A stretch of DNA of 64,000 nucleotides from Morganella morganii H1r (GCF_000633515.1 NZ_AYMP01000015.1:61426-125425), one strand, 5' to 3'. Counted from the first letter of the stretch, positions 10,413-19,421 are shown. The notes: generated from the letters alone by a model not told the origin. Program-made: numbers and translations.

Positions 10413-10474
10413 CTTACTTTTTGACACCTGTTATCCGGTTTGCACCTGTTCGGTACAAACCATGAAAAAGTAAG
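10413..10474 (+). promoter_or_regulatory. Hairpin covering the hmuS ribosome-binding site
   Basis: CTTACTTTTT (10413-10422) is the perfect reverse complement of AAAAAGTAAG (10465-10474); an inner GGTTT/AAACC pair (10437-10441, 10457-10461) extends the fold. The 3' arm overlaps the TAAGGA Shine-Dalgarno (10471-10476) of hmuS, whose ATG is at 10483. No T run follows, so it is not a terminator. It could control hmuS translation, for example as an RNA thermometer; that is inference. Confidence 0.55.
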
Positions 10475-10482
10475 GATCTGCT

Positions 10483-11550
10483 ATGCGCAATAAAACACTC
10501 TCCCGTTATATCGCCCTGAGTAAACGGGATTTATTCGCCTGTTCCTATGATATTGCTAAAAAAATGCGCATATCCGAGGCGGAGCTGGCACACTGCCGGG
10601 TCGGATATGATACCTGCCGCCTCACACCGGATATCCCCGCTATTTTTCGTTTACTCGCCACTATCGGCGATCTGAACGGCGTTACCGAAAATGACAATGC
10701 TATGCAGGAGCACTGCGGCACATATGCTAATGTCGAGTTCGGGGAACATGCAAGCCTGCTGCTGAATCCGTACGGGCTGGATTTACGCTTTTTCCTGTCT
10801 CAGTGGCACTCTGCATTTGTGTTAGCAGAAAATACGCTGAGCGGGCTGCAACACAGCCTGCAATTTTTTGATCGTCACGGCGATGCTGTCCACAAAATAT
10901 TCACTACGCGTAATACGGATATGACCGCCTGGAAACAACTGACTGCACAATTTGCCACACATGACAATCCGCGGGTTACCCCCAGACCCGTCGTCATGCC
11001 TGCTTCCGTACCACTGACACCGGAACAGCAGGCTGAATTTACCCGCAACTGGCAGCAAATGACCGATGTACACCAGTTCTTTACTCTGCTGAAAAAATTT
11101 AATATCAGCCGCTTACAGGCATTCCGTTATGTGGATAACACGCTGGCACAGCGGGTAGATAACAGTGCATTATTACGGCTGCTCACACTGTGCGAAAAAG
11201 ATAAAAATGACATCATGATCTTTGTCGCCAACCGGGGGTGTGTCCAGATTTTCACCGGCGCCATCAACCGGCTCGAAAGGATGGTTTCCTCGGATAGCGG
11301 AAAATACTACATTCATATTTTCAATGAGTTATTCTCTTTCCGCATGGTTGAATCAAACATTGCGGAATGCTGGATAACCCGTAAACCCACTAAAGACGGT
11401 ATTGTTACCAGCATGGAATTATTTGATAAAAACGGCCAGGCTATCGCCCAGTTGTTCGGGCAGCGCACCGAAGGTGAACCGGAACAAACTGTCTGGCGCC
11501 GTCAGATTGATATCCTGCTGTCAAACAATATCGATAAGGCTGTAGCATGA
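10483..11550 (+). CDS. hmuS: Hemin-degrading factor HmuS/HemS
   Basis: Cytoplasmic haem-binding/haem-degrading protein of 355 aa with two repeated HemS-like domains, similar in length to Yersinia HmuS (about 345 aa). Recognisable stretches are SRYIALSKRDLFACS at the N-terminus, DVHQFFTLLKKF near 195, and AECWITRKPTKDG near 295. Starts with AAGGA 6 bp before the ATG. It shares an ATGA overlap with hmuT, so the genes are translationally coupled. It liberates iron from haem brought in by HmuTUV. Confidence 0.9.
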   Translation: MRNKTLSRYIALSKRDLFACSYDIAKKMRISEAELAHCRVGYDTCRLTPDIPAIFRLLATIGDLNGVTENDNAMQEHCGTYANVEFGEHASLLLNPYGLDLRFFLSQWHSAFVLAENTLSGLQHSLQFFDRHGDAVHKIFTTRNTDMTAWKQLTAQFATHDNPRVTPRPVVMPASVPLTPEQQAEFTRNWQQMTDVHQFFTLLKKFNISRLQAFRYVDNTLAQRVDNSALLRLLTLCEKDKNDIMIFVANRGCVQIFTGAINRLERMVSSDSGKYYIHIFNELFSFRMVESNIAECWITRKPTKDGIVTSMELFDKNGQAIAQLFGQRTEGEPEQTVWRRQIDILLSNNIDKAVA

Positions 11551-12374
11551 AAAAATATATCTTGCTGCTGCTGTTCTGCTTTTGTCCGTCTGCACTCAGT
11601 GTACAAGGTGGTATTATTACCCTGGGCGGGGATGTCACCGAGATTGTTTTTGCACTCGGTGCCGGAGATCGGGTCATTGCCCGTGATACGACCAGTGAGC
11701 ATCCGCCACAAGTCACTCAGTTACCGGATGTCGGCTATCTGCGGCTGCTTAATGCGGAAGGTTTGTTATCACTTCAGCCCTCACTGATTCTCGCCAGTGA
11801 ACTGGCCTATCCTTCCGCCGTATTATCTCAGATTAGTATGGCTGGTATCCCTGTTGTCACCGTGAGTGCAAAAGCGGAGCTTACCGCTATTACAACTAAA
11901 ATCAGTCAGATTGCGGAAGCTCTGGCTTTGCAATCAGCGGCTGCGGCCCTGACTGCCGACATTGACCGTAAACTGAATACCGTTCCGCAAACGCCACTGC
12001 CGGTGAATGTACTGTTTTTGCTCAGTCACACGGGTACCGCCCCGATGGCGGCCGGTACAGATACCGCTGCTGACAGTCTGATCCGCAGTGCGGGCGGAAA
12101 AAATGCCGCCGGTTCTTTTCGCCGCTACCGGCCTCTGTCTGCAGAAGGGATGATTGCCGCTCAGCCGGATTTAGTGGTGATCACCCGCAGCGGTCTGGCT
12201 TCACTCGGCAGCACCGACAAGCTGTGGCAGTTACCGGGACTGGCGCAAACCCCCGCCGGAAAACACCAGAGAGTATTGATAGCCGATGATATGGGTTTTC
12301 TCGGCTTCGGGTTACAAACACCTGAAACACTGCGTCAGTTACGCAAAGCGATGGAGGTAACAGCTGCGCTATGA
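11547..12374 (+). CDS. hmuT: Hemin ABC transporter, periplasmic binding protein HmuT
   Basis: 275-aa periplasmic haem-binding protein with a signal peptide (MKKYILLLLFCFCPSALS) and a TroA/BtuF-type fold: GGDVTEIVFALGAGDRVIARD near the mature N-terminus and PDVGYLRLLNAEGLLSLQP after it. Its start overlaps the hmuS stop and its stop overlaps the hmuU start (ATGA both times). It delivers haem to HmuU in the inner membrane. Confidence 0.92.
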   Translation: MKKYILLLLFCFCPSALSVQGGIITLGGDVTEIVFALGAGDRVIARDTTSEHPPQVTQLPDVGYLRLLNAEGLLSLQPSLILASELAYPSAVLSQISMAGIPVVTVSAKAELTAITTKISQIAEALALQSAAAALTADIDRKLNTVPQTPLPVNVLFLLSHTGTAPMAAGTDTAADSLIRSAGGKNAAGSFRRYRPLSAEGMIAAQPDLVVITRSGLASLGSTDKLWQLPGLAQTPAGKHQRVLIADDMGFLGFGLQTPETLRQLRKAMEVTAAL

Positions 12375-13363
12375 ACAATCCGCCTGCTTTTCACCTGCGC
12401 CGCCTGTGCCTCTGTTTGCTGTTATCAGTCATGATATTTACTGCCATGAATACCGGCGGACTGCCGGTTTCTGTCAGTGCATTCCTCCGGGGTGAGATCA
12501 CCCCGCAACTCTGGCAAATTTGGTTGTCTGTCCGTCTGCCGAGGATTGTACTGGCTGTTATGGCTGGCATGGCACTGGCGACTGCCGGTGTATTATTGCA
12601 GGGATTGTTCCGCAACCCGCTGGCTGATCCCGGTTTACTCGGGATCAGCAGCGGTGCTGCCGTTGCCGTGGCACTGGGCATTGTCTTTATCGCGCCTTAT
12701 CTGAGCGGTACACTCACACTGTATCTGCACATTATTACCGCATTCAGTGGTGCGCTTTGTATCAGCGGGCTGATTTTTATGCTCAACCGCCGCCGTCAGC
12801 CATTACTGCGCCTGTTACTGTGCGGTATCGCCGTTAATGCCATCAGCATGTCTTTTGTCGGTGTACTCAATTATCTGAGTGATGATAAAGAATTACGTCA
12901 GTTTTCGCTCTGGATGATGGGCGGTACCGGGCATATCAGCTGGGTTCTGCTGCTGCCGGCTATCATACTGATACTCCCCGTATTTTATGCTGCATTCAGG
13001 CTGTCACGTCCGCTGGATATGATTCAGCTGGGAGAGGAAGAAGCACATTATGCCGGCGTCAATGTCCGCCGGACACAACAGTGTGTACTGCTGATCAATG
13101 CCCTGCTTACCGGTATTACAGTGTCACTGTGCGGAATTATCGGTTTTATCGGCCTGGTTATCCCCCACCTGATGCGTATGATTTTCGGCTGGCATCACCG
13201 GCTTCTGCTGGTGACATCAGCCCTTGCAGGCGCCCTGCTGTTACTGCTTTCGGACACCCTTGCCCGCACCCTGGTGGTACCGGCAGAAATTCCGGTCGGG
13301 TTACTGACCGGACTGCTCGGCGCGCCTTATTTTCTCTGGCTGATTTTCTCGGTGAAGGAATAA
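12371..13363 (+). CDS. hmuU: Hemin ABC transporter permease HmuU
   Basis: 330-aa inner-membrane permease of the FecCD/BtuC family with about nine or ten hydrophobic helices. The cytoplasmic coupling region GLVIPHLMRMIFG and the RLPRIVLAVMAGMALA motif are present. Coupled to hmuT by ATGA overlap and 1 bp before hmuV. Confidence 0.92.
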   Translation: MNNPPAFHLRRLCLCLLLSVMIFTAMNTGGLPVSVSAFLRGEITPQLWQIWLSVRLPRIVLAVMAGMALATAGVLLQGLFRNPLADPGLLGISSGAAVAVALGIVFIAPYLSGTLTLYLHIITAFSGALCISGLIFMLNRRRQPLLRLLLCGIAVNAISMSFVGVLNYLSDDKELRQFSLWMMGGTGHISWVLLLPAIILILPVFYAAFRLSRPLDMIQLGEEEAHYAGVNVRRTQQCVLLINALLTGITVSLCGIIGFIGLVIPHLMRMIFGWHHRLLLVTSALAGALLLLLSDTLARTLVVPAEIPVGLLTGLLGAPYFLWLIFSVKE

Positions 13364-13364
13364 T

Positions 13365-14165
13365 ATGTCCCGCATAACCACAAATACCACACCACCGGTG
13401 CTGGTTGCAGAGAATATCTGTTTTTCCCGCCACGGACAGCCGGTAATCAGTGATATATCCCTGACATTACACTGCGGAACCATCACTGCTGTTACCGGCC
13501 CGAATGGTGCGGGAAAATCAACCCTTCTTCGTTTACTCAGTGGTTATTGTCCCTGTGACAGCGGACAAATCATGCTGCGCGAAAAACCGATGGCATCCTG
13601 GTCGGCCGCTGCTCTGGCACAGATCAGGGCGGTCATGACACAACAAAGTGTTATCTCTGCTCCCTACCGGGTCAGAGACATTATTGCGCTGGGGGATTTG
13701 CACAGAGAATATTCACGTCAGACTACCATTGATGAGGTGATACACCTGACGGCCTGCGAATCATTGCTCGATAAACGCTGGTATCAGCTTTCCGGTGGTG
13801 AGCAGCAGCGGGTTAATCTGGCGCGGGCACTGATGCAACTGAGCGGCCCGTTGCCCGTTCCCCGTCTGCTATTACTGGATGAGCCCACTGCCGCGCTGGA
13901 TCTTCACCACCAGCAACGCCTGATACGGATGCTGAAAAAGCGGGTGAGCGCGACCTCCCTGGCAGTCTTCTGTATTCTGCATGACCTGAATTTAGCGTCT
14001 TTATATGCTGACCACATCATAATGCTGAATAACGGACGCATTGTCCGTCAGGGAACGCCGGGCGAAGTACTGCAAAAAACGGTACTGAAGGAAACCTATC
14101 AGGCTGACCTGATAACGCTCCGCCATCCGCTTACCGGCAATAATTCTGTGTTACTTACCCCTTAA
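13365..14165 (+). CDS. hmuV: Hemin ABC transporter ATP-binding protein HmuV
   Basis: 266-aa ATPase of the haem importer. Walker A GPNGAGKST at residues 45-53, signature LSGGEQQR near 143, Walker B LLLLDEP near 170, and H-loop CILHDLN follow in order. Last gene of hemP-hmuSTUV. No outer-membrane haem receptor gene lies in this cluster, so the receptor must be elsewhere. The gene ends 2 bp from the convergent membrane-protein gene. Confidence 0.93.
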   Translation: MSRITTNTTPPVLVAENICFSRHGQPVISDISLTLHCGTITAVTGPNGAGKSTLLRLLSGYCPCDSGQIMLREKPMASWSAAALAQIRAVMTQQSVISAPYRVRDIIALGDLHREYSRQTTIDEVIHLTACESLLDKRWYQLSGGEQQRVNLARALMQLSGPLPVPRLLLLDEPTAALDLHHQQRLIRMLKKRVSATSLAVFCILHDLNLASLYADHIIMLNNGRIVRQGTPGEVLQKTVLKETYQADLITLRHPLTGNNSVLLTP

Positions 14166-14167
14166 CA

Positions 14168-14788
14168 TTAGTCACTTTTTGCCGTAACACGTTGTTTGCG
14201 GCAAAAAGTCATTGCCGAGAGCAAACATAAGGTATACCCGAGCAATTCGCAGCCCTCTTCTGCCAGGTTTTTTGCCAGCCGGTTAAAATCATCTCCCATC
14301 ATACCGCGCCATAAAATCCCCATACCAAACAGGCGGGAAAATACCAGTACCACCAGCAAACCGGTGACCATCATCCCGTATGCCGGATGAGTGACAAAAC
14401 GATACAACCCGCTAACCGCTGTGCGCGGATGCAGAAAAGCATAGACAATCGCAGCCAGTGAGACCGGAACCGCGAACCAGAACCATGCGCCGTGAGAAAT
14501 ATAATCAAAAATCTGATCCAACTCCCTGATCAGCATGCTGGCAAACAATCCTGCAATCAGGAAAAACCCCGCTCTGTCCTCCGGTTCCCGCAGCCCTTTG
14601 CGGAAAAACAGCACAATCACGGCCAGCAGCATCACTTCGGCAACAATTTCTGTCACCGAGTCTTCCCCCAAATCATTCTTAAGAACCAAAATATCAATAA
14701 ACAACTGACCTGTGCTGGCAGCCATGATCAGTGCCAACATAAAAAAACGTCCCATTGCCCCGAAAAGAAACCGAAATTGCTGTGACAT
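14168..14788 (-). CDS. Unknown multipass membrane protein
   Basis: 206-aa hydrophobic protein with about six membrane segments (roughly residues 10-35, 47-62, 73-88, 100-118, 135-157, and 183-195). I do not recognise a family motif. It is divergent from the PqrA-like regulator, and both share an upstream region with a near-perfect Fur box, so it may be iron-regulated. It ends 2 bp from hmuV, and an inverted repeat (TTTTTGCCG / CGGCAAAAA) lies across its last codons. Function unknown. Confidence 0.75.
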   Translation of the reverse strand: MSQQFRFLFGAMGRFFMLALIMAASTGQLFIDILVLKNDLGEDSVTEIVAEVMLLAVIVLFFRKGLREPEDRAGFFLIAGLFASMLIRELDQIFDYISHGAWFWFAVPVSLAAIVYAFLHPRTAVSGLYRFVTHPAYGMMVTGLLVVLVFSRLFGMGILWRGMMGDDFNRLAKNLAEEGCELLGYTLCLLSAMTFCRKQRVTAKSD

Positions 14789-14900
14789 AACTATCCTGAA
14801 TTATATTTATCGTCAGCGGATTCTATCGATATTCAATCTGTAATTGGTGACATATGGTGCTATATGCTGGTGATAAAACAATTGGTTTCATCTATTGGTC

Positions 14901-14915
14901 TGATAATGATTCTCA
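14901..14915. promoter_or_regulatory. Fur box between the membrane protein and the PqrA-like regulator
   Basis: TGATAATGATTCTCA matches 13 of 14 defined positions of the 7-1-7 Fur consensus. It lies 113 bp upstream of the membrane-protein start and 114 bp upstream of the regulator start, so it could serve either or both divergent genes. Confidence 0.65.
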
Positions 14916-14922
14916 ATCATGA

Positions 14923-14941
14923 AAGGCACGATTTGCCTACA
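14923..14941 (+). promoter_or_regulatory. Possible marbox
   Basis: The segment contains GCAC-N5-GCC in the spacing of the MarA/SoxS/Rob site (GCAC-nnWnn-RYY). It matches about 10 of 14 defined positions and abuts the Fur box. Autoregulation by the downstream MarA-type protein is a possible reading; the flanking positions are poor. Confidence 0.35.
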
Positions 14942-15028
14942 CAATTCTTGGAAAATTCATAAAATATGATTAATAACATCTGTGACTATTAGAATTTATA
15001 GATTGTAGCCCGATTTTGGGAGGTGAAC

Positions 15029-15397
15029 ATGTCAGAAAGTGTAGTGAACGATATTATCAAATGGCTGGAAACTCAGTTACAGCGCAATGAAGGGATCAAG
15101 ATCGATACTATTGCGGATAAAAGCGGTTATTCAAAATGGCATCTCCAGCGTATTTTCAAAGATATCAAGGGATGCACACTAGGTGAGTATGTCCGTAAGC
15201 GCCGCCTGCTGGAAGCAGCTAAATCTCTGCGCGATAACGATATGTCTATTCTGGATATCGCGTTGCAGTATGGTTTCAGTTCACAGGCAACCTTTACCCG
15301 TATCTTTAAAAAACATTTCAATACCACACCGGCAAAATTCCGTGATCACGGCCAGATGCCGGAACCGCGCTGTTTCATGGAGTGTGGTTCACACTAA
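15029..15397 (+). CDS. AraC-family regulator of the PqrA/MarA/SoxS type
   Basis: 122-aa single-domain DNA-binding protein with two helix-turn-helix motifs: IDTIADKSGYSKWHLQRIF near residues 27-45 and ILDIALQYGFSSQATFTRIF near 75-94. It has no ligand domain, like MarA, SoxS, RamA, and Proteus PqrA, which it most resembles in length and sequence. Such proteins raise efflux and lower porin levels. The ATG at 15029 is chosen because GGGAGGTG lies 5-10 bp upstream; an in-frame GTG 6 bp earlier falls inside that site. The upstream Fur box suggests iron control, unlike MarA. Confidence 0.88.
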   Translation: MSESVVNDIIKWLETQLQRNEGIKIDTIADKSGYSKWHLQRIFKDIKGCTLGEYVRKRRLLEAAKSLRDNDMSILDIALQYGFSSQATFTRIFKKHFNTTPAKFRDHGQMPEPRCFMECGSH

Positions 15398-15407
15398 ATG
15401 GCTGAAA

Positions 15408-15451
15408 AAATATCCCCGCCGCCATCACCGGCCAAACGGGGATATTTTTTT
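15408..15451 (+). terminator. Intrinsic terminator after the PqrA-like gene
   Basis: AAATATCCCCG / CGGGGATATTT stem with an 18-nt loop followed by T7; it may also act for lplA on the other strand. Confidence 0.8.
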
Positions 15452-15488
15452 ATCCTGCCGTAATCACTGAACAGATTAACCGCCTGCT

Positions 15489-16505
15489 TTATTTAAGCTC
15501 AGCCACCAGCCAGCCCCGCAACTGAGTCAGCTCATCGTGCATGTCCGGATAAGCGGCCATAAGCTCAGTGAATACCGCTGTCACCGCATCAGCACTGTAA
15601 CGCTGCCCGGTCAGCAGTTGTGCCAGTAGTTCCAGCGGAGCCGGGTCAAGACTGTCAGTAAAAATCTGCGCCCGGCTGATCATGCCGCGCTCCACATCAA
15701 AATGCAGTTCAATACCGCCCCATTTAAAGCGGGTATCCAACAAATGGCTGAAGGCCGGTGCATTACCGAAATTCCAGTCCCAGCTGCTTTGTCTGGCAAA
15801 GGTTTCAGCAAATCCCGGCAGATCAGGAAGTGAATCCGGTGAAATCAGTTCCGCTTCCGCCTTCTCGCCGTAATAGTCGAAAAACGCCGCTTTAATCGCG
15901 TCACAAACCTGCTCATGATCAACCCCCGGAATAATTTCCGCCAGATTAGTCACCCGGGAGCGGACTGAGGTGATCCCTTTGGCCTGCAATTTCTTTGGAT
16001 CCGGGTTGAGATAATCCGCCAGACGGCTTAAATCCGCATTAATTAATACCGTACCATGATGAAAACCGCGATCTTTGGTTTCCCGGTACGCCGACCCGGA
16101 AATTTTCCGCTCACCATCCCCGCTGTTTACCACAAGGTCATTACGCCCGGATGCCGATACCGAAATACCGAGCCGGGATAAACCACCGAGAATAATATTG
16201 GTGGATACCGTTTTATCATATTCCGGTTTTCCGGCCATAAAGGTAAAATTGGTATTCCCCTTGTCATGAAATACCGCCCCGCCGCCGCTGCTGCGCCGTG
16301 CTAATTTAATATGGTCGGCTTCCATTTTTCGGGTATTACACTCCTTCCACGGGTTTTGTGCCCGGCCGATAACCACAGTGTCATTATTACGCCACAGAAA
16401 CAGCACGCGCTGGTCAGCGGGCATTTGCCGGAAAATACACTCTTCAACAGCAAGGTTAAACCACGGATCAAAGGAATCAGAAATAAAAAGACGAAGTGAC
16501 GACAT
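15489..16505 (-). CDS. lplA: Lipoate-protein ligase A
   Basis: 338 aa, the same length as E. coli LplA. It activates free lipoate with ATP and attaches it to the E2 and H proteins of 2-oxoacid dehydrogenases and glycine cleavage. The catalytic core includes [35 protein letters not shown] (the RRxxGGGxVFHD motif) near residues 70-90, and the C-terminal accessory domain. Single-gene unit. Confidence 0.94.
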   Translation of the reverse strand: MSSLRLFISDSFDPWFNLAVEECIFRQMPADQRVLFLWRNNDTVVIGRAQNPWKECNTRKMEADHIKLARRSSGGGAVFHDKGNTNFTFMAGKPEYDKTVSTNIILGGLSRLGISVSASGRNDLVVNSGDGERKISGSAYRETKDRGFHHGTVLINADLSRLADYLNPDPKKLQAKGITSVRSRVTNLAEIIPGVDHEQVCDAIKAAFFDYYGEKAEAELISPDSLPDLPGFAETFARQSSWDWNFGNAPAFSHLLDTRFKWGGIELHFDVERGMISRAQIFTDSLDPAPLELLAQLLTGQRYSADAVTAVFTELMAAYPDMHDELTQLRGWLVAELK

Positions 16506-16561
16506 GTTGTCCCCCGGAAAAAATAGGCTGCCGATAAGATAGCATATTTATCCCGGTGATT

Positions 16562-17047
16562 TTAAAGTCTGCGCGCCTGCCAGAAGACTTTTTTCCAATA
16601 GACGTTGTCAAGGCTGGAACGCATCACACCTTTACTGGTCGAGGCATGAATAAAGGCGCGATCAGAATCATAAATACCGACATGTAACCCGTTTTCGCCA
16701 CCGCCGGTTTTAAAGAACACCAGGTCGCCGGGTTGTAAATCCGCAACATCGATACGGGTACCATACGTTGTCTGTGCTTTGGTGGTACGCGGCAGCGAAA
16801 TAGCAAAGCGATCGTTAAATGTCCGGTAGACAAAGCCGGAACAGTCAATACCGTTTAAATCCATTCCGCCGTAATGATATGGCGTGCCGTACCACTGCGA
16901 TAATTGTTCCCGCAACTGGGCAATCACCATAATCGGATCTGATAATTCTGTTTTGACCGGCGGTGCATAATATTTACGCGGCGTCGATGAACAGCCGACA
17001 ACGGCTAATACGCAGATAAAAAGCAGAGAACGGAATATGATTTTCAT
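16562..17047 (-). CDS. nlpC: NlpC/P60 lipoprotein NlpC
   Basis: 161-aa outer-membrane lipoprotein, putative peptidoglycan peptidase. The signal peptide ends in the lipobox AVVGC; the P60 domain shows the catalytic cysteine in GIDCSGFV and histidines in GLHVGIYD and FIHAST. The C-terminus (MRSSLDNVYW ... FWQARR) is nearly that of E. coli NlpC. The ATG at 17047 has GGGGAT 8 bp upstream; a longer in-frame start at 17077 lacks one. In E. coli it follows btuD; here the arn block separates them. Confidence 0.93.
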   Translation of the reverse strand: MKIIFRSLLFICVLAVVGCSSTPRKYYAPPVKTELSDPIMVIAQLREQLSQWYGTPYHYGGMDLNGIDCSGFVYRTFNDRFAISLPRTTKAQTTYGTRIDVADLQPGDLVFFKTGGGENGLHVGIYDSDRAFIHASTSKGVMRSSLDNVYWKKVFWQARRL

Positions 17048-17138
17048 TGTATTATCCCCGGCACGGCTGACCTTCAACCCGCAATACTGTATTAATATCT
17101 GCGGGTGAAAGTCAATATTTGCCGTATTTTACCCGGTG

Positions 17139-18836
17139 TTACGGCATTTTCCGGTAATAAAGCAAGGTCAGGCTTTCATCAGTGACTACGTCATCTGCCG
17201 GCGTAACATCGTTTTCATCCAGCCCGTGACGATCCCGCAGGATCAGCGCAACATTACCGGTTTTACGGGCGTTTTTCAGCCAGGAGTCAAAGTCATCATG
17301 TGTAATAAATTTTGACTTGGTATCCGGATAGATATCGCTCAGCCCGTATTTCAGTTCTCCCGGACGGTCAAACATATAAATATCGCTGCGCTGCAATTCC
17401 CAGGCCGCTGAAGTGCCGATACCGACACTGTTAACCAGAATATAACGGGCATCTTTCAGCAGCGCGATATTATCCTGAATAAAGATCTGCGGTAAATTTG
17501 CCCGTTCCGTACGGGCCGGTAACAACGAACTGACAGATAAACTGATCGCCACCGTACAAAATGCCGCCAGCATCCAGTAACGGCAACCCTTTATCAGGGT
17601 GAACACCGAAACGGTAATCCAGAACAGGAAAATCGCAATAGCCCCGGTAAATTTGCCGCGCTCATCCGCAGAATACACCAGGGTATTTTCCAGGTTGTTT
17701 ATTACCAGCAGAGCAATAATCGCGCAGAAACCAAAAATAATATTAATCACCGCATTCAGTTTAAAGACAGATACGGCCTGTTTTTTTATCAGGGTATGGA
17801 TATACGCTGCCATCAGGATCGTCAGTGGCGCAATGACCGGCAGAATATAGGTCAGTAATTTTCCTTTGGCGATACTGAAAAATAAGAATGGCAATACTGT
17901 CCAGCACAGCAGGAAGAATAACGGCTTATTTTCACGGCGCTGTTGCCAGCCCTGTTTTAATGCCCCGAATAAAAAACCGCTCCAGGGTAATACACCGGCA
18001 AACAGAATCGGAATAAAAAACCAGAATGGCGAGAGATTTTGCGCCTCTTTACTCATAAAGCGCTGTAAATGCTCAACCACCACAAAATAGCGCCAGAAAT
18101 CCGGCTCGGCGTGATATATCGCCAGTGCCCACGGCAGTGTGATAAGACCGGCAGCAGCGATCCCCGCCCAGCAATAACAGAGCATTGTTTTAAAACGGCG
18201 GTAGAAAATATGCACCGGAATCAGCGCAATAACCGGCAATACCAGTGCCAGAAAACCCTTTGTCATCAGCGCCATGCCGCAGGCCAGCCCGAAGGCAACC
18301 CAGTAGCCCAGCAATGCACGGCGTGACTGCGCGGTGATCAGTCCATAACTGAGATAAATCACCAGCGTGACCCACATGGTCAGAATCGGATCCAGCGTAC
18401 TGTAAGTCCCGAGTGCGAGAACCAGTAACATACTGGCATACAGAAAGGCAGCTGTGCGGGCGATGACTTTTTCATCCCACATTTTCATTGTCAGCAGGTA
18501 AACCAGCCATGTGCTGACCATTGTTGAGAACAGGACACCAAAACGCACCGCAAATTGTGTATGACCGAACAACATCTGACTGATGTTATTTACCCAGTAA
18601 CCCGCCACCGGTTTTTCAAAATAGCGGATATCCAGCAGATGCGGCACCACCCAGTTACCGTCAGCCAGCATTTCCCGGCTGATCTCCGCATACCGGGTTT
18701 CATCCGGCTGCCATAACGCGCGGAATTCCAAAGGAATAAAATAGGTCACTGCAATAAACAACAGAAATAACACAGCCCACATTGCGGCAGACGGATACGC
18801 CACATGAAACGCGGACTTACGGCTGGTAACGTCCAA
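17139..18836 (-). CDS. Second ArnT-type aminoarabinosyl/glycosyl transferase
   Basis: Integral-membrane GT83 glycosyltransferase of 565 aa with an N-terminal block typical of ArnT (WQPDETRYAEISREML, RYFEKPVAGYWVNN). Many membrane helices are followed by a periplasmic C-terminal domain. It is clearly related to the operon-borne ArnT at 19778-21439 but differs over much of its length. The start is taken as TTG at 18836 because GGAGG lies 5 bp upstream; an upstream in-frame TTG at 18860 lacks one. It sits 190 bp downstream of arnF on the same strand. It may transfer L-Ara4N or another sugar from undecaprenyl phosphate; which is unknown. Confidence 0.85.
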   Translation of the reverse strand: MDVTSRKSAFHVAYPSAAMWAVLFLLFIAVTYFIPLEFRALWQPDETRYAEISREMLADGNWVVPHLLDIRYFEKPVAGYWVNNISQMLFGHTQFAVRFGVLFSTMVSTWLVYLLTMKMWDEKVIARTAAFLYASMLLVLALGTYSTLDPILTMWVTLVIYLSYGLITAQSRRALLGYWVAFGLACGMALMTKGFLALVLPVIALIPVHIFYRRFKTMLCYCWAGIAAAGLITLPWALAIYHAEPDFWRYFVVVEHLQRFMSKEAQNLSPFWFFIPILFAGVLPWSGFLFGALKQGWQQRRENKPLFFLLCWTVLPFLFFSIAKGKLLTYILPVIAPLTILMAAYIHTLIKKQAVSVFKLNAVINIIFGFCAIIALLVINNLENTLVYSADERGKFTGAIAIFLFWITVSVFTLIKGCRYWMLAAFCTVAISLSVSSLLPARTERANLPQIFIQDNIALLKDARYILVNSVGIGTSAAWELQRSDIYMFDRPGELKYGLSDIYPDTKSKFITHDDFDSWLKNARKTGNVALILRDRHGLDENDVTPADDVVTDESLTLLYYRKMP

Positions 18837-19028
18837 TATAACCTCCGGACAAGGATACAATTTTATAACAATAAGGTAACTATCTCTGTTACTTCCATTA
18901 AGACCAGAGTCGTGCAGAATAATTCACGGAAGAACAGGATATTTTTGTTATACAAGAAAGAGTAAAAGGGAGGATTAATTCCGGCTTAACGGTTAATGGC
19001 AGCTTAATAAAACAATAAACCACCCCAA

Positions 19029-19421
19029 CTATAGCGCGGACTTATCTTTGCTGTGGATCAGACGCACACCAAACAGAATAAAAATAATACCGATGCTTTT
19101 TATCAGCGATACACCTTCATTAAACCAGGGCAGGAACGCAGCCAGCAAATAGACAAACACATAACTCAGGCTGATAAGCGGGTAGGCTTTATTGAGCGGC
19201 AAATCCCGCAGCGCGAGCAGCCAGCACACCATTGACAGAACATAGCCCGCCAGTCCGGTGAAAACGACTGCGAACGGCTGCCACTGAGATAGCAACCAGC
19301 GGATATCCAGCCACTGCGGGCTCAGTGCAATATCCGGTAATTGTGTCACACCCAGTTTCAGCAACAGCTGCGCGGCGGTGACAAACAGCACACTGCCGAG
19401 TACCCAGAGATATCCGCGCAT
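19029..19421 (-). CDS. arnF: L-Ara4N-phosphoundecaprenol flippase subunit ArnF
   Basis: 130-aa EmrE-like protein with four membrane helices; partner of ArnE in flipping undecaprenyl-phosphate-L-Ara4N to the periplasmic face. The start at MRGYLW is taken because its ATG overlaps the arnE stop (TGATG), a coupled junction; a longer open frame upstream lies within arnE. Last gene of arnBCADTEF. Confidence 0.9.
   Translation of the reverse strand: MRGYLWVLGSVLFVTAAQLLLKLGVTQLPDIALSPQWLDIRWLLSQWQPFAVVFTGLAGYVLSMVCWLLALRDLPLNKAYPLISLSYVFVYLLAAFLPWFNEGVSLIKSIGIIFILFGVRLIHSKDKSAL

Noticed and set aside
14168..14225. Inverted repeat TTTTTGCCG/CGGCAAAAA as hmuV terminator
   Set aside because: It lies inside the coding end of the convergent membrane protein and has no T run after the stem on the hmuV strand.
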